The notes under the pieces: generated by a model
The model's input: the letters and a program-made list of their open reading frames with translations, nothing else
Database searches by the model: none
What the model was told of the DNA's origin: nothing
NCBI RefSeq assembly: GCF_004353905.1
Contig: NZ_SMOD01000001.1
Location: forward strand, 310,001 to 374,000
From: Paraburkholderia guartelaensis
GTDB taxonomy: Bacteria; Pseudomonadota; Gammaproteobacteria; Burkholderiales; Burkholderiaceae
Length of the DNA: 64,000 bases
Direction: 5' to 3'
In this document: positions 8,764 to 17,803 of the stretch, one piece after another
How positions within the stretch are numbered: the first letter of the stretch is position 1
How the letters are laid out: each line of letters begins with the position of its first letter
Translations under genes and position numbers: made by a program

Positions 8764-10416
8764 TTACTTCTCGTCGAGACCCAGCCCCGGCAGGCGATGC
8801 GTGCCTTCGAGCTGAACCGCATGCAGCAGATGCGGATCCAGGTCGAGCGCGCTCAGGATCGTCGGCGCAACCTGGGTCGTGAAGACGTAGTGGTCGTCCG
8901 TGCGGCCGGCGTGATGAATGCCGGGGAACGACACGACGAGACCCAGGTGGCTGTCGTCGGGCGCGTTGCCGCCGTGCTCTTCATCCTTCGCCGTGCTCGA
9001 CGTATAGATCACGCCCGGGTTCGGCTGGACGATGATGTCCGGCGTGCGGCCGTTCGACGGATTGCCGAACCAGTCTGCGAGGCGATCGCCCGTGAGGATG
9101 TACGCCTGCGGGCCGTCCGCGCAAATGCCCGGCGCGTTACAGCTCAGGTTCGCCTGCAGCGTCTTCACCACGGCGTCCTTCTGGCTCTGATCACGCAGCC
9201 AGATCAGGCCCACGTCGTCGGTCTGCACCATGCCGGTGCCCGGAAGGCCCGAGCCGTCGTTCAGGTTGCCCGTCTTCGTGTTGTTCTGGCCGAAGTTGCC
9301 GGTCGAGTCCAGATAGTTGTTGGCCTCGAGCAGCTTCGTGAGCGTGTCGCCGTTCTTCACCAGCTTCGAGTGATCGGTCGGCGACTGGCCGTGCTTGGCC
9401 GTCACGATGATGAGCGTCGACGAGTAGAGGTTGCGCTGCTTCAGTTCCTGCACCACGCGGCCGAGCGAGTTGTCCAGGTACGTGATGGCGGCCGCGACTT
9501 GCGGGCCCGGCGTGAAGTCGGCGTCGAGATAGCCGCCTTGTTGCGCCACCGGCGACTTCTGCGCGACGCTAAGCGTCTGGAAGTTCGTGCCGAACATCGT
9601 GGGCACCGACGCGCTCATCTTGCCCGTCGAATCGAGGCCGTCGATTTCGTTGATCAGCGCCTGCACGTGGATGTTGTCGAAGACTTCGGTATGCGTGTAG
9701 GTGTCCAGATAATACGTGCCGGTCTTCGGGTCGATCGAGTTGATCTCGGTGCGCGCCAGATCGTCCACGCCCTTGCCCGAAGGACCGTTGACCCAGTCGT
9801 AGCCCCATGCATGCTTGTCCGCCCACGCCGTGCGCGCGCCGTGAATGTTCTGCTTGATGACTTCGAAGACGGTGTTCGTCTTGATGTAATTGTGCGGGTA
9901 CACCGGCGTGCAAACGCCATTGATCTTCGCGTAGGGAATGGCTTGCGGATTGAACGCGCCGCCGCCGTCGAGGTGGATCAGCGCGCCGCCGTTCTCGCCG
10001 TCGATGCCGGTCGTTTCGTCGAACACGACGTTCCAGCCTTGCGGGCCCTTGCACTTGGAATCGAGCGGTGCGTAGAGCGTACGGTCATATGACACGTCAT
10101 AAAAGAGGCCCGCGCTCTTCGGCGAGCCGCCCGTCACCAGTGCCGTGAGGCCCGGGAACGAGTCGGACAGATGCGGCGTATGGGCGTTCGTGTAGGTCAC
10201 GCCCGACTTCGCGAGCAGCGCGAGGTTGGGGCAGGCATTGCTGCCGATGCAACGGGCCACGTCCTGTTCGTGCAGGCCGTCGAAACTGATGAGCAGGACG
10301 TGCTTCACATCCTTCATGTCGCCTGCGTAAGCCGTTGTGTGCACACCCGCAAGTGCCATTGCACCCGCGCCAACGACTGCGCCTAACCGCGACCACCGGG
10401 TCGTATTCTCCATCAT
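8764..10416 (-). CDS. Exported alkaline-phosphatase-superfamily phosphodiesterase/pyrophosphatase
   Basis: 550 residues with an N-terminal signal peptide (hydrophobic 11-31, cleavage near AYA-G). The protein is of the type I phosphodiesterase/nucleotide pyrophosphatase group of the alkaline phosphatase superfamily. Visible metal or nucleophile sites are Asp46 in LLISFDG, Ser86 in LSDSFPG (the nucleophile position, often Thr in relatives), the TAKHGQSPTDHS segment and DEEHGG near the C-terminus. It probably hydrolyses phosphodiester or phosphomonoester substrates in the periplasm or outside the cell; the substrate is unknown. Monocistronic, divergent from the 10713 oxidoreductase. Confidence 0.82.
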   Translation of the reverse strand: MMENTTRWSRLGAVVGAGAMALAGVHTTAYAGDMKDVKHVLLISFDGLHEQDVARCIGSNACPNLALLAKSGVTYTNAHTPHLSDSFPGLTALVTGGSPKSAGLFYDVSYDRTLYAPLDSKCKGPQGWNVVFDETTGIDGENGGALIHLDGGGAFNPQAIPYAKINGVCTPVYPHNYIKTNTVFEVIKQNIHGARTAWADKHAWGYDWVNGPSGKGVDDLARTEINSIDPKTGTYYLDTYTHTEVFDNIHVQALINEIDGLDSTGKMSASVPTMFGTNFQTLSVAQKSPVAQQGGYLDADFTPGPQVAAAITYLDNSLGRVVQELKQRNLYSSTLIIVTAKHGQSPTDHSKLVKNGDTLTKLLEANNYLDSTGNFGQNNTKTGNLNDGSGLPGTGMVQTDDVGLIWLRDQSQKDAVVKTLQANLSCNAPGICADGPQAYILTGDRLADWFGNPSNGRTPDIIVQPNPGVIYTSSTAKDEEHGGNAPDDSHLGLVVSFPGIHHAGRTDDHYVFTTQVAPTILSALDLDPHLLHAVQLEGTHRLPGLGLDEK

Positions 10417-10607
10417 TCACCTCGTTTTTTGTAATGCATTGTGGGGAACTGCGAGGGACCTGCGCACAGCCCGAGCAATGTGGGGCTGGAAGGCGAATCT
10501 CTCGTGACGTGATCCTTTCATCTCGCCGTCAGTTGTTATGAGTTGTTGCAAGGCGCATTCGCGAGCGAGTGAGATGAGGGTTTTCGCGGGTGTAAACTCC
10601 TGCATTC

Positions 10608-10646
10608 GAGTGTTTGCAATGCTCGTTTGCAATTCTCGTTCGCAGT
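10608..10646. repeat. Three tandem 13-bp repeats upstream of the Gfo/Idh/MocA gene
   Basis: Consecutive units GAGTGTTTGCAAT (10608-10620), GCTCGTTTGCAAT (10621-10633) and TCTCGTTCGCAGT (10634-10646), each 10/13 identical to the next. They lie 67-105 bases before the ATG at 10713 within the 296-base divergent region to the phosphodiesterase. A multi-site operator is one explanation; no other structure was recognised in this gap. Confidence 0.55.
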
Positions 10647-10712
10647 TTTGATTAATAGTGAGTTCCATTCAGTCCATTCCGGCATCACATAATCGAATTC
10701 AAAGGGAACGTC

Positions 10713-11708
10713 ATGGCAAAGGATGAAATCGTCTGGGGTATCCTGGGTACGTCGAAGATCAACGACAAAGTGGTCGTGCCCATGCACCACGCACCGAAGT
10801 GCCGCGTAAAAGCGATTGCTTCGCGTTCAGCCGGGAAGGCCCAGGCTGCCGCGCAGAAATATGGACTCGCGCAGGCGTACGACAGTTACGAAGCGCTGCT
10901 GGCAGACCCGGAAATCGATGCGGTCTATATACCGTTGCCCAATCACCTTCACGTGGAATGGACGATCAAGTCTGTCGAAGCGGGCAAGCACGTGCTATGT
11001 GAAAAGCCGATCGGGCTCAATGTGCAACAAGCCGAGCGATTGATTGCTGCGCGCGACAAGAGCGGCCGGTACATCCAGGAAGCCTTTATGGTTCGCACAC
11101 ATCCGCAGTGGCTTAAGGTGCGGGCGTTGATCGAAGAGGGCGCGATAGGAGAATTGCGGGCGGTGACCGGCGGCTTTACTTACTACAACACCAATGCTCA
11201 GGACATTCGCAACCACAGCGAAATGGGCGGCGGCGGCTTGCTGGATATCGGCTGTTATCCCATCACGACGTCGCGCCTCATTCTTGGGCGTGAGCCGAAA
11301 CGCGTGGTCGCGCTGATGGAGCGCGATCCGTCGTTCGAAGTAGACCGTCTGGGTTCCGTGCTGATGGATTTCGACGGCGTGCAAGCGAGCTTTTTCTATT
11401 CCACCCAAACTTATCCGTATCAGCGTATGCAGTTTCACGGCACGACGGGGCGAGTCGAGGTCGAGATTCCATTCAACGCACCGAATGACCGGCCTACGCG
11501 GCTGCTGTTGAGCAAGCAGGGAGAAGCGGATCGCTGGCTTGAGCTTCCCGTATGCGATCAATACGGCGTGGCCGCGGCGGTCTTTGCCGAAGCGATATTG
11601 AACGGAACGCCCCAGGCGATCGCGCTGGAAGACGCCCGCGCGAATATGCAGGTGATCGACGCCGTGTTCCGCTCGGCCCGATCGGGCGCCTGGGAGAGCG
11701 TCGCTTGA
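10713..11708 (+). CDS. Gfo/Idh/MocA-family oxidoreductase
   Basis: 331-residue NAD(P)-dependent sugar or polyol oxidoreductase. The N-terminal Rossmann segment GILGTSKI and the catalytic EKP motif (Glu97-Lys98-Pro99 in VLCEKPIG) are present, followed by a GFO/IDH/MocA C-terminal domain with GGGGLLDIGCYPI. The substrate is unknown; family members oxidise inositol, glucose, trehalose-derived or other sugars and some act on dihydrodiols. An AAAGGGAACG ribosome-binding site precedes the ATG. Convergent with the LysR gene that ends at 11730. Confidence 0.87.
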   Translation: MAKDEIVWGILGTSKINDKVVVPMHHAPKCRVKAIASRSAGKAQAAAQKYGLAQAYDSYEALLADPEIDAVYIPLPNHLHVEWTIKSVEAGKHVLCEKPIGLNVQQAERLIAARDKSGRYIQEAFMVRTHPQWLKVRALIEEGAIGELRAVTGGFTYYNTNAQDIRNHSEMGGGGLLDIGCYPITTSRLILGREPKRVVALMERDPSFEVDRLGSVLMDFDGVQASFFYSTQTYPYQRMQFHGTTGRVEVEIPFNAPNDRPTRLLLSKQGEADRWLELPVCDQYGVAAAVFAEAILNGTPQAIALEDARANMQVIDAVFRSARSGAWESVA

Positions 11709-11729
11709 CGTTGAAGTGCGCGGGTGGGC

Positions 11730-12665
11730 TCAACGCCCCTTGGCTTGACCCGCACCCGCCTTGCGGCTCTTCACATGGTCGATGAACGCGCGCAGCTTGG
11801 GCATGATCTGCCGGCGGCTCGGATAGCAGAGAAACACGCCCGGCAGCATCGGCGCGTAGGCGTCGAGCACGCGCACGAGCTTGCCCGCATTCACCGCGTC
11901 GGAAACCATCGGCTCGGGTAGCTGCGCGAGGCCGATGCCTTCCAGCGCCGCGCCCATCATGGTCGGGAAGTCGCTGGCGATCAGCGGTCCTGAGACGGCG
12001 ATCTCCACGGCGTGCCCGTGGTCGTCGAATGACCACGAAGCCAACGCGCCGTTGGAGCGCCGCCAGCGCAAGCATGCGTGCTCGCGCAGATCGTCCGTGC
12101 GGCGAGGGCGTTTGTTGCTGGAGAAATAGGCAGGACTACCGATGACAACGAGACGAAACGGCGGTGTCAGCGGCACCGCCACCATGTCCGCGGCGACGAG
12201 CTGGCCGAGCCGGATGCCGGCATCGAAACCTTCCGCCGCGAGATCGACCACTTCCTTGCTCACGGCGATTTCCACCTCCACTTCGGGATAAGCCTGGCAG
12301 AACGAAGCGAGCAGCGGCTCCAGCAGAAGCGGGACGACCGCGCGCGGCACGGAGAGCCGCAACAAACCCGTAGGGCGCTGGCCGAGATCGCGCGCGACTT
12401 CGCTCGCGGCGACCAGCTCCTCGAAGGCGGGCTTTGCGCGCGAAAGAAACCGTTCGCCGGCTTCGGTCAGGCCGACGCTGCGCGTGGTGCGCACAAAAAG
12501 CGCCGCGCCGATGCGCTCTTCGAGCACACGCACCGCCTGGCTGATAGCCGAAGGCGTCACCCCGAGGTCCGCTGCCGCCTTGCGAAAACTGCGGTGCCTG
12601 GCAACGCACAGGAACGCCTCCACGCCATCGAGCGCTCCTTGTCTGACTGTGAAGTTCTGCTTCAT
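11730..12665 (-). CDS. LysR-family transcriptional regulator
   Basis: 311 residues with an N-terminal winged helix (about 10-70, FRKAAADLGVTPSAISQAVRVLEERIG) and a LysR substrate-binding domain. It is transcribed away from the membrane-protein gene at 12804, with 138 bases between the starts. This is the usual arrangement of a LysR regulator and its target. The effector is unknown. The short distance to the Gfo/Idh/MocA gene at its other end is convergent and probably not regulatory. Confidence 0.9.
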   Translation of the reverse strand: MKQNFTVRQGALDGVEAFLCVARHRSFRKAAADLGVTPSAISQAVRVLEERIGAALFVRTTRSVGLTEAGERFLSRAKPAFEELVAASEVARDLGQRPTGLLRLSVPRAVVPLLLEPLLASFCQAYPEVEVEIAVSKEVVDLAAEGFDAGIRLGQLVAADMVAVPLTPPFRLVVIGSPAYFSSNKRPRRTDDLREHACLRWRRSNGALASWSFDDHGHAVEIAVSGPLIASDFPTMMGAALEGIGLAQLPEPMVSDAVNAGKLVRVLDAYAPMLPGVFLCYPSRRQIMPKLRAFIDHVKSRKAGAGQAKGR

Positions 12666-12803
12666 AGCGCATCAACATTGTGATGAATAGTCGCTCGCGG
12701 GAATCGATGGTACACCTAACGTGCCAGCCGATGACGTACGCAAAACGCGTCGCGCGCAGGCAGGATCCACCGCGAAGTCCGGCATTCATCTGGAGAACCG
12801 TCG

Positions 12804-13640
12804 ATGAGCACGCCCGCCGTTCCCGTTGGCATCATCCCGCCGCGCCCGGCCTGGCGCAGCCTGCGCTGGATAGCGCCGCTCACGTTGCTGTGGATTGCCG
12901 TGATGTACTGGCTGCCGGTGATTCCGGGCAGCGGTCTTCAAACGACGGCGCACCAACTCGTAGCCCAGATGTTCATGGCAGTCGGATTGTGGCTCGGCCT
13001 CGAGCGCACCGGCCTGCCGCTGAGCCAACGTCGCGCGACGTGGCTGGTGATTCTCATGGCGCACGCGCTTTGGTTTGCAGTCGTCTGGAGCGCGGCGATC
13101 CATGGCGTCTTTCGACTGAGCGCCGTACCGCCGCTGTTGCCCTTGCTGCCGTTGGCGATTTTCCTGCCGGTGATTGTCGGCGCGCCGCTCTTGCTGCTGT
13201 CGAAGCGGGTCGGGCAAGTGCTCGACGCGATGCCGGCGGCCTGGCTCATCGCGCTGCAGTTTTACCGCGTGTTCGGCAGTTGGGCGATTGCCGCGTGGCT
13301 GCACGGCGCGATGGCCGGCGTGGACGCATTGCCGGCCGGTACCGGCGACTTGCTGACGGGCCTCTTCGCCGTGCCGGCGGCCATCGCGGTGGCGAGCGGT
13401 ACGGCGCAGGGGCGCAAGACCGCCATCGCCTGGAACATTTTCGGGCTGGCCGATTTCGCCGTCGCCGTGACTCTGGGGATGATCACAGCGCCCGGCCGAT
13501 TCCAGTTGATCGCGCCGGATATGCCGAGCCTCAACGCGGGCACCTACCCGTATGTACTGACGCCCGCGTTCGTCGTGCCTGGTTCGATCCTGTTGCATGC
13601 GCTCTCGCTGCGCCAGGTGTTCCGGCGTCGCGCCGCATGA
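12804..13640 (+). CDS. Unknown polytopic membrane protein
   Basis: 278 residues with about seven hydrophobic segments (for example LTLLWIAVMYWLPVIPG and LLPLAIFLPVIVGAPLLLLS). I do not recognise a characterised family. The ATG has a modest upstream ribosome-binding site. It is divergent from the LysR gene and is followed after 49 bases by another small membrane protein (13690), so the two may form a LysR-controlled operon. No catalytic motifs are obvious. Confidence 0.7.
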   Translation: MSTPAVPVGIIPPRPAWRSLRWIAPLTLLWIAVMYWLPVIPGSGLQTTAHQLVAQMFMAVGLWLGLERTGLPLSQRRATWLVILMAHALWFAVVWSAAIHGVFRLSAVPPLLPLLPLAIFLPVIVGAPLLLLSKRVGQVLDAMPAAWLIALQFYRVFGSWAIAAWLHGAMAGVDALPAGTGDLLTGLFAVPAAIAVASGTAQGRKTAIAWNIFGLADFAVAVTLGMITAPGRFQLIAPDMPSLNAGTYPYVLTPAFVVPGSILLHALSLRQVFRRRAA

Positions 13641-13689
13641 ACTCCCTTCCTTTCACCCACACATCGCAAAGCACTTTGCAGGAGGCAAC

Positions 13690-14211
13690 ATGTCACCGGA
13701 ATCGATCTTTCGCTTGCATCTCGCGCTAGGGTATGTCGCGTGGCTCCTTTGCTTTACCGTGTACGTCTGGCCCTGGCTCAAGTCGATGGCCCCCTTCGAC
13801 GCACAACGCGCGATTGCCACGCTGCACAGTTTCCGCTTCTTCGGGCTGGTCTTCATCCTGCCGGGTGTCGTGAGTCCCGATTTGCCCGCGAGTTTCGGCG
13901 TGCCCACAGCCTATGGGGACCTCGCAACGGGCGCGCTGGCCATGCTGGCGCTGCTCGCGGCGAGAAAGCGTCCCGTGTTCTGGTTCTTCGTCGTGGCGTT
14001 CAATCTCGTGGGCGCGGTGGATCTGGCTTTCGCCTACTACCACGCCATCCAGGCCGGCGTTCCTGTGCACGCGGGAGAATTGGGCGCAACGTACGTGATT
14101 CCCGTGATCGTCGTGCCGCTGTTGGCGATTACGCATGGCGCTGCCTTTTATTTGCTGCTGCGTCCGCAGCGCAAGGCCGCCCGAGTGCTCGCTAATGCTT
14201 CGCGCACCTGA
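13690..14211 (+). CDS. Unknown small membrane protein
   Basis: 173 residues with four or five predicted membrane helices (ALGYVAWLLCFTVYVW, FRFFGLVFILPGVV, FWFFVVAFNLVGAVDL, VIPVIVVPLLAITHGAAF). The start at 13690 is chosen because of the GCAGGAGGCAAC ribosome-binding site; an upstream in-frame extension would run into the preceding gene. Probably co-transcribed with 12804. No recognised family or function. Confidence 0.7.
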   Translation: MSPESIFRLHLALGYVAWLLCFTVYVWPWLKSMAPFDAQRAIATLHSFRFFGLVFILPGVVSPDLPASFGVPTAYGDLATGALAMLALLAARKRPVFWFFVVAFNLVGAVDLAFAYYHAIQAGVPVHAGELGATYVIPVIVVPLLAITHGAAFYLLLRPQRKAARVLANASRT

Positions 14212-14309
14212 AAGGCAACGCGGCAAATTCACTGGACAGAGGCCAGGCGGCGTTGCTTTAATAAGCAGCCGTTCGTTCGCCAACGCAACCTGGTTCAGGA
14301 GACAACACA

Positions 14310-14738
14310 GTGGAAAAAGCCGCCGATCCGATCCTGCAGGTGCTGCAACAGTACAAAGCCGCGGTATTGGCCAAAGACGTCGATGCGTTCGTCGCACTCT
14401 ATGACCCGGACATCCTCGCCTTCGACATGTGGGGCGCCTGGACGTACGAGGGCATCGCGTCATGGCGCAACATGGTGGAGGGCTGGTTCGGCTCGCTGGG
14501 TGCCGAGCGCGTGATCGTGGATTTCAGCGAGGCGCAGACCACCGTCTCCCAGGACCTTGCCGTGGTCCATGCCTTCGTGAGCTACAAAGCGGTGGCGGCG
14601 GACGGCGAGGAATTGCGCTCGATGGACAATCGCATGACCGCGACGCTCAGGCAAACGGGCGAGGGCTGGAAGGTCTTCCACCAGCATTCGTCCTCGCCAA
14701 TCGACCCCGCGACGACGAAGGTCATTTTCAAACGTTAG
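14310..14738 (+). CDS. SnoaL-like / NTF2-fold protein (DUF4440 type)
   Basis: 142 residues with the cone-shaped alpha+beta NTF2 fold expected from LQQYKAAVLAKDVDAFVALYDPD at the N-terminus and GWKVFHQHSSSP at the C-terminus. Such proteins are small polyketide-cyclase-like enzymes or ligand-binding proteins; the substrate cannot be told. Translation starts at GTG with an AGGAGAC site 7 bases upstream. Followed by a symmetrical terminator shared with the convergent MFS gene. Confidence 0.78.
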   Translation: MEKAADPILQVLQQYKAAVLAKDVDAFVALYDPDILAFDMWGAWTYEGIASWRNMVEGWFGSLGAERVIVDFSEAQTTVSQDLAVVHAFVSYKAVAADGEELRSMDNRMTATLRQTGEGWKVFHQHSSSPIDPATTKVIFKR

Positions 14739-14751
14739 TCGCTGCAAAGAA

Positions 14752-14778
14752 AAATGCCCGACACGCGGTCGGGCATTT
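14752..14778. terminator. Bidirectional terminator
   Basis: Perfect 11-bp stem (AAATGCCCGAC 14752-14762, GTCGGGCATTT 14768-14778) with a 5-base loop between the SnoaL-like gene and the convergent MFS gene. A/T-flanked on both sides, as expected for termination in both directions. Confidence 0.85.
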
Positions 14779-14817
14779 CGATTGGAGCATGACGGGCGCG
14801 AGCGGCCCGCCATGCCA

Positions 14818-16224
14818 TTACTGCTGCGCCTTGCCAGGCACCTGTTGCCCGCGCAACGAGCAGCCCTTCGTCTCGATCACGAAAAACAGTGCAATGGCGC
14901 CCACCGCGCACGCGGCCATCATGTAGTACGCCGGAACGAGCGGGCTGCCAGTCTTGTCCACGAGCCAGTCGCTCACGATCGGCGCGGTGCCGCCGAACAG
15001 CGAGGTCGAGACGTTGTAGGCAATCGCCATCCCCGCATAACGCACCTGCGTCGGGAACATGGCAGGGAACATCGCCGAGATGGTCGCGAGCTGCGGCGCA
15101 TAGAGCAGGCCGAGCACGGCGAAGCCGATCAGCGCGCCGCCCACGCCGTGGCGCATCAGCATGAACATCGGCACGGCGGCGACGAACAGCCCGACGAGCG
15201 AGAACCACCAGAGCGTCTTGCGGCCCACATGATCCGAGAGCCGGCCCGCGAACGGCAGCAAGGCCATCATCGCGAGCATGCCGATGAGCGGAATGAGCAG
15301 CGACATGTTCTCGCTCACGCCCAGTTCCTTGTGCATGTACGTCGGCATGTACGCGAGCAGCACGTAGTTCACGACATTGAGCGCGACCACGAGCCCGCCC
15401 AGCAGCACGAGCGGCACGCGATGTTCGCGCAGCAGGGTGCGCAGCGAAATGGCCGGGCGCTCCCGCTCCTGTTGCTCGAACTTCTCTTCCATCTCGCGGA
15501 ATACCGGCGTGTCTTCGATGCGCGAACGCAGATAGAAGCCGATCAAGCCCAGCGGCGCCGCGACGAGGAACGGCAGACGCCAGCCCCACGCATGCATCGC
15601 ATCGTTGCCGAGCGCGAGCGACGCCGCGAGCATCAGCAAGGCGCCCAGCGAAAAGCCGGCCAGCGTGGCGAACTCGAGGAAACTCCCGCAGAAGCCGCGC
15701 CGCGCGTCGGGCGCGTATTCGGCCATGAAGGTGGCCGCGCCGCCATATTCACCGCCAGTGGAGAAGCCCTGGATCATGCGCAATACGATGAGCGCGGCGG
15801 GTGCGATCCAGCCTGCTTTCGCATAGGTCGGCAGCAGGCCGACGAGCAGCGTGGCGCCCGACATCAGCAGCACGGTCAGTGCGAGTACCTTCTTGCGCCC
15901 GAAGCGGTCGCCGAGCGGCCCCCAGAACAGGCCGCCGAGCGGGCGAATCAAAAATGAAATGGCAAACGTGCCGAGCGCGAACAGCGTGGCGCTTGCGGTG
16001 CTGCCCGGAAACAATGCCGCGGAGATATAGGCGAGCCCATAGGCATAGATGCCATAGTCGAACCACTCCGTTGCGTTGCCGAGCGCGGCGGCGGTAATGG
16101 CGCGGCGTGGCAGCGTGTGTGCGCTGCCGGTGGGGGCGGCGTGCTGGTCGTGGTCGGGAGTCGACGTATCGTCCCATAGGGACCGGCCCGGCGTGGGGGA
16201 ATGCCAAGTTTCGGCGAATCGCAT
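14818..16224 (-). CDS. ProP-like MFS metabolite:H+ symporter
   Basis: 468 residues, 12 membrane segments, of the metabolite:H+ symporter branch of the MFS. Motifs include GNATEWFDYGIY at the first helix, GPLGDRFGRKK in loop 2-3 and ETKGCSLRG near the C-terminus, all typical of ProP-like proline/betaine symporters. It lacks the C-terminal coiled-coil extension of E. coli ProP, so osmosensing of that type is not supported. Osmolyte or organic-acid uptake is likely. The ectoine operon lies 7 kb away, but no direct link is visible. Confidence 0.83.
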   Translation of the reverse strand: MRFAETWHSPTPGRSLWDDTSTPDHDQHAAPTGSAHTLPRRAITAAALGNATEWFDYGIYAYGLAYISAALFPGSTASATLFALGTFAISFLIRPLGGLFWGPLGDRFGRKKVLALTVLLMSGATLLVGLLPTYAKAGWIAPAALIVLRMIQGFSTGGEYGGAATFMAEYAPDARRGFCGSFLEFATLAGFSLGALLMLAASLALGNDAMHAWGWRLPFLVAAPLGLIGFYLRSRIEDTPVFREMEEKFEQQERERPAISLRTLLREHRVPLVLLGGLVVALNVVNYVLLAYMPTYMHKELGVSENMSLLIPLIGMLAMMALLPFAGRLSDHVGRKTLWWFSLVGLFVAAVPMFMLMRHGVGGALIGFAVLGLLYAPQLATISAMFPAMFPTQVRYAGMAIAYNVSTSLFGGTAPIVSDWLVDKTGSPLVPAYYMMAACAVGAIALFFVIETKGCSLRGQQVPGKAQQ

Positions 16225-16707
16225 AAGACGTCCTCTTGTCAGGAACCGCGGCCCGAATGGCGCGCTTGAGCGATCAAGTTAGTCCCGTCAATTTCTGTTT
16301 CCGATGTCATAGGACGATTTCGCATCGGGACTTTCCCTGCCTGCGCATCACGAGTACCCGTCGCGCGGGTGGCGCGGCGCTTTTTGACCGCCCTTCAGGC
16401 TTCGCGGCGAATCGAGCGGCAGCAACATTTGCCGTTTTTCTGCCGATCGGCCCGTTTCGCTGTTCTCCGGCGAGGGCTGTTGCTTTGCACAAAAGTTGAC
16501 TTCCGGCACACTGGAATCGGCCCAGGACTAACCCGAATGCAAGAAAGTATCAGTCTGCGGTCTGATTTTCAGTGGTGGATACGTACCGCGCCGGTTAATT
16601 TTCAGTCATGGCGGCGCGCGGTTTGAGGCCAGGTCCACCGTATCAGGTCCAGCGTATGTGCGAGCAACCGTCGCAGAACTAGAAAAAACCGTGCAGGAGG
16701 AGTCGAG
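16225..16707. other. Intergenic region between MFS and AraC genes
   Basis: 483 bases without a convincing gene. It must hold the divergent promoters for the MFS symporter and the AraC regulator. Apart from a 13-bp direct repeat close to the AraC start, annotated separately, no RNA gene, terminator or mobile element was recognised. Confidence 0.5.
16631..16657 (+). repeat. 13-bp direct repeat upstream of AraC regulator
   Basis: AGGTCCACCGTAT (16631-16643) and AGGTCCAGCGTAT (16645-16657), 12/13 identical and offset by 14 bp, end 50 bases before the AraC ATG. AraC proteins often bind direct repeats, so this could be an autoregulatory site. The same sequence was not seen before the ribitol operon at 17677-17803. 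Confidence 0.4.
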
Positions 16708-17676
16708 ATGCTAACCATTGGGGCTGCCACGGCGCGCGCAAGCGCGCCCCGCGCCACACATTCCCAGCCTGACCTCGAACTGGTCGCCGTGCCGCGCGAC
16801 GAGTCGTTCAAGGTCTGGTCGCATGGCTACCCTTATCGGACGGTGCGCTGGCACTTCCATCCCGAGTACGAGATCCACCTCATCACCGCGACCACGGGCA
16901 AGTATTTCGTGGGCGATTTCATCGGCAGCTTCATGCCCGGCAATCTCGTGATGATCGGCCCGAATCTGCCGCACAACTGGGTGAGCAGTGTGCCGCACGA
17001 CGAGCCGGTGGACGAACGTTGTCTTGTCCTCCAGTTCGATGCGGATTTCATCGCACGCGCGCTCGATGCGTTTCCGGAATTCAGGCGCGTGGAGCCGCTG
17101 CTCGACGCGTCGCGCTGGGGGCTCCTGTTCACGCCGGAAACGGGCGCGGCCGCTGAGCCGATCCTGCGCGAGATGCTCGGCGCACAGGGCATGCGGCGTG
17201 TCACGCTCTTCATCGACTTGCTCGAGCTGCTCGTGCAAAGCGAGGAGCCCGCGGCGCTCGCAAGCGAGGCGTATCGCGCCGACCCGGCCCGCTATGCGGG
17301 CACGCGCATCAATCACGTGCTCGCCTTCATCGGCAAGAATCTCTCGCAGGAGCTGCGCGAAACGGAGCTGGCGGAACTGGCCGGGCAGAGCGTAAGCGCG
17401 TTCTCGCGCTATTTCCGCCGCCATACGGGCGTGTCGTTCGTGCGCTACGTGAACCAGCTGCGTATCAATCTGGCGTGCCAGCTGTTGATGTCAGGTGAAC
17501 TGAATATCACGGACATCTGTTATCAGGTGGGTTTCAACAACCTCTCGAATTTCAACCGCCAGTTCCTGCTGCTCAAGGAAATGTCGCCGTCGCGCTGGCG
17601 ATCGTATCAGCGGCTCAACGCCGCGAGCGCGGCCAGCAAGAGCGAAGCCGTGTACGGCACGCCCGCGATCGGCTAG
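16708..17676 (+). CDS. AraC-family regulator, probable ribitol-operon activator
   Basis: 322 residues: N-terminal cupin-like sensing domain (about 15-170, with WHFHPEYEIHLI) and a C-terminal double helix-turn-helix (about 210-315, ending in the family signature ITDICYQVGFNNLSNFNRQF). A strong AGGAGG site lies 7 bases before the ATG. It is transcribed in the same direction as the ribitol transport and catabolic genes that begin 127 bases after its stop, so it probably controls them in response to a pentitol or pentulose. That ligand is inferred from neighbours. Confidence 0.85.
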   Translation: MLTIGAATARASAPRATHSQPDLELVAVPRDESFKVWSHGYPYRTVRWHFHPEYEIHLITATTGKYFVGDFIGSFMPGNLVMIGPNLPHNWVSSVPHDEPVDERCLVLQFDADFIARALDAFPEFRRVEPLLDASRWGLLFTPETGAAAEPILREMLGAQGMRRVTLFIDLLELLVQSEEPAALASEAYRADPARYAGTRINHVLAFIGKNLSQELRETELAELAGQSVSAFSRYFRRHTGVSFVRYVNQLRINLACQLLMSGELNITDICYQVGFNNLSNFNRQFLLLKEMSPSRWRSYQRLNAASAASKSEAVYGTPAIG

Positions 17677-17803
17677 CGGATCGCCCAGCAAAAGAGGTTC
17701 AAACGCAATGCGCATTTCAGGCACTGCGCAGGACGAACTCACACTTTCACAAGGCAGCAACGGCAACCCTACCAGGCATTCAACCAAAAAACGGAGACAC
17801 CCA

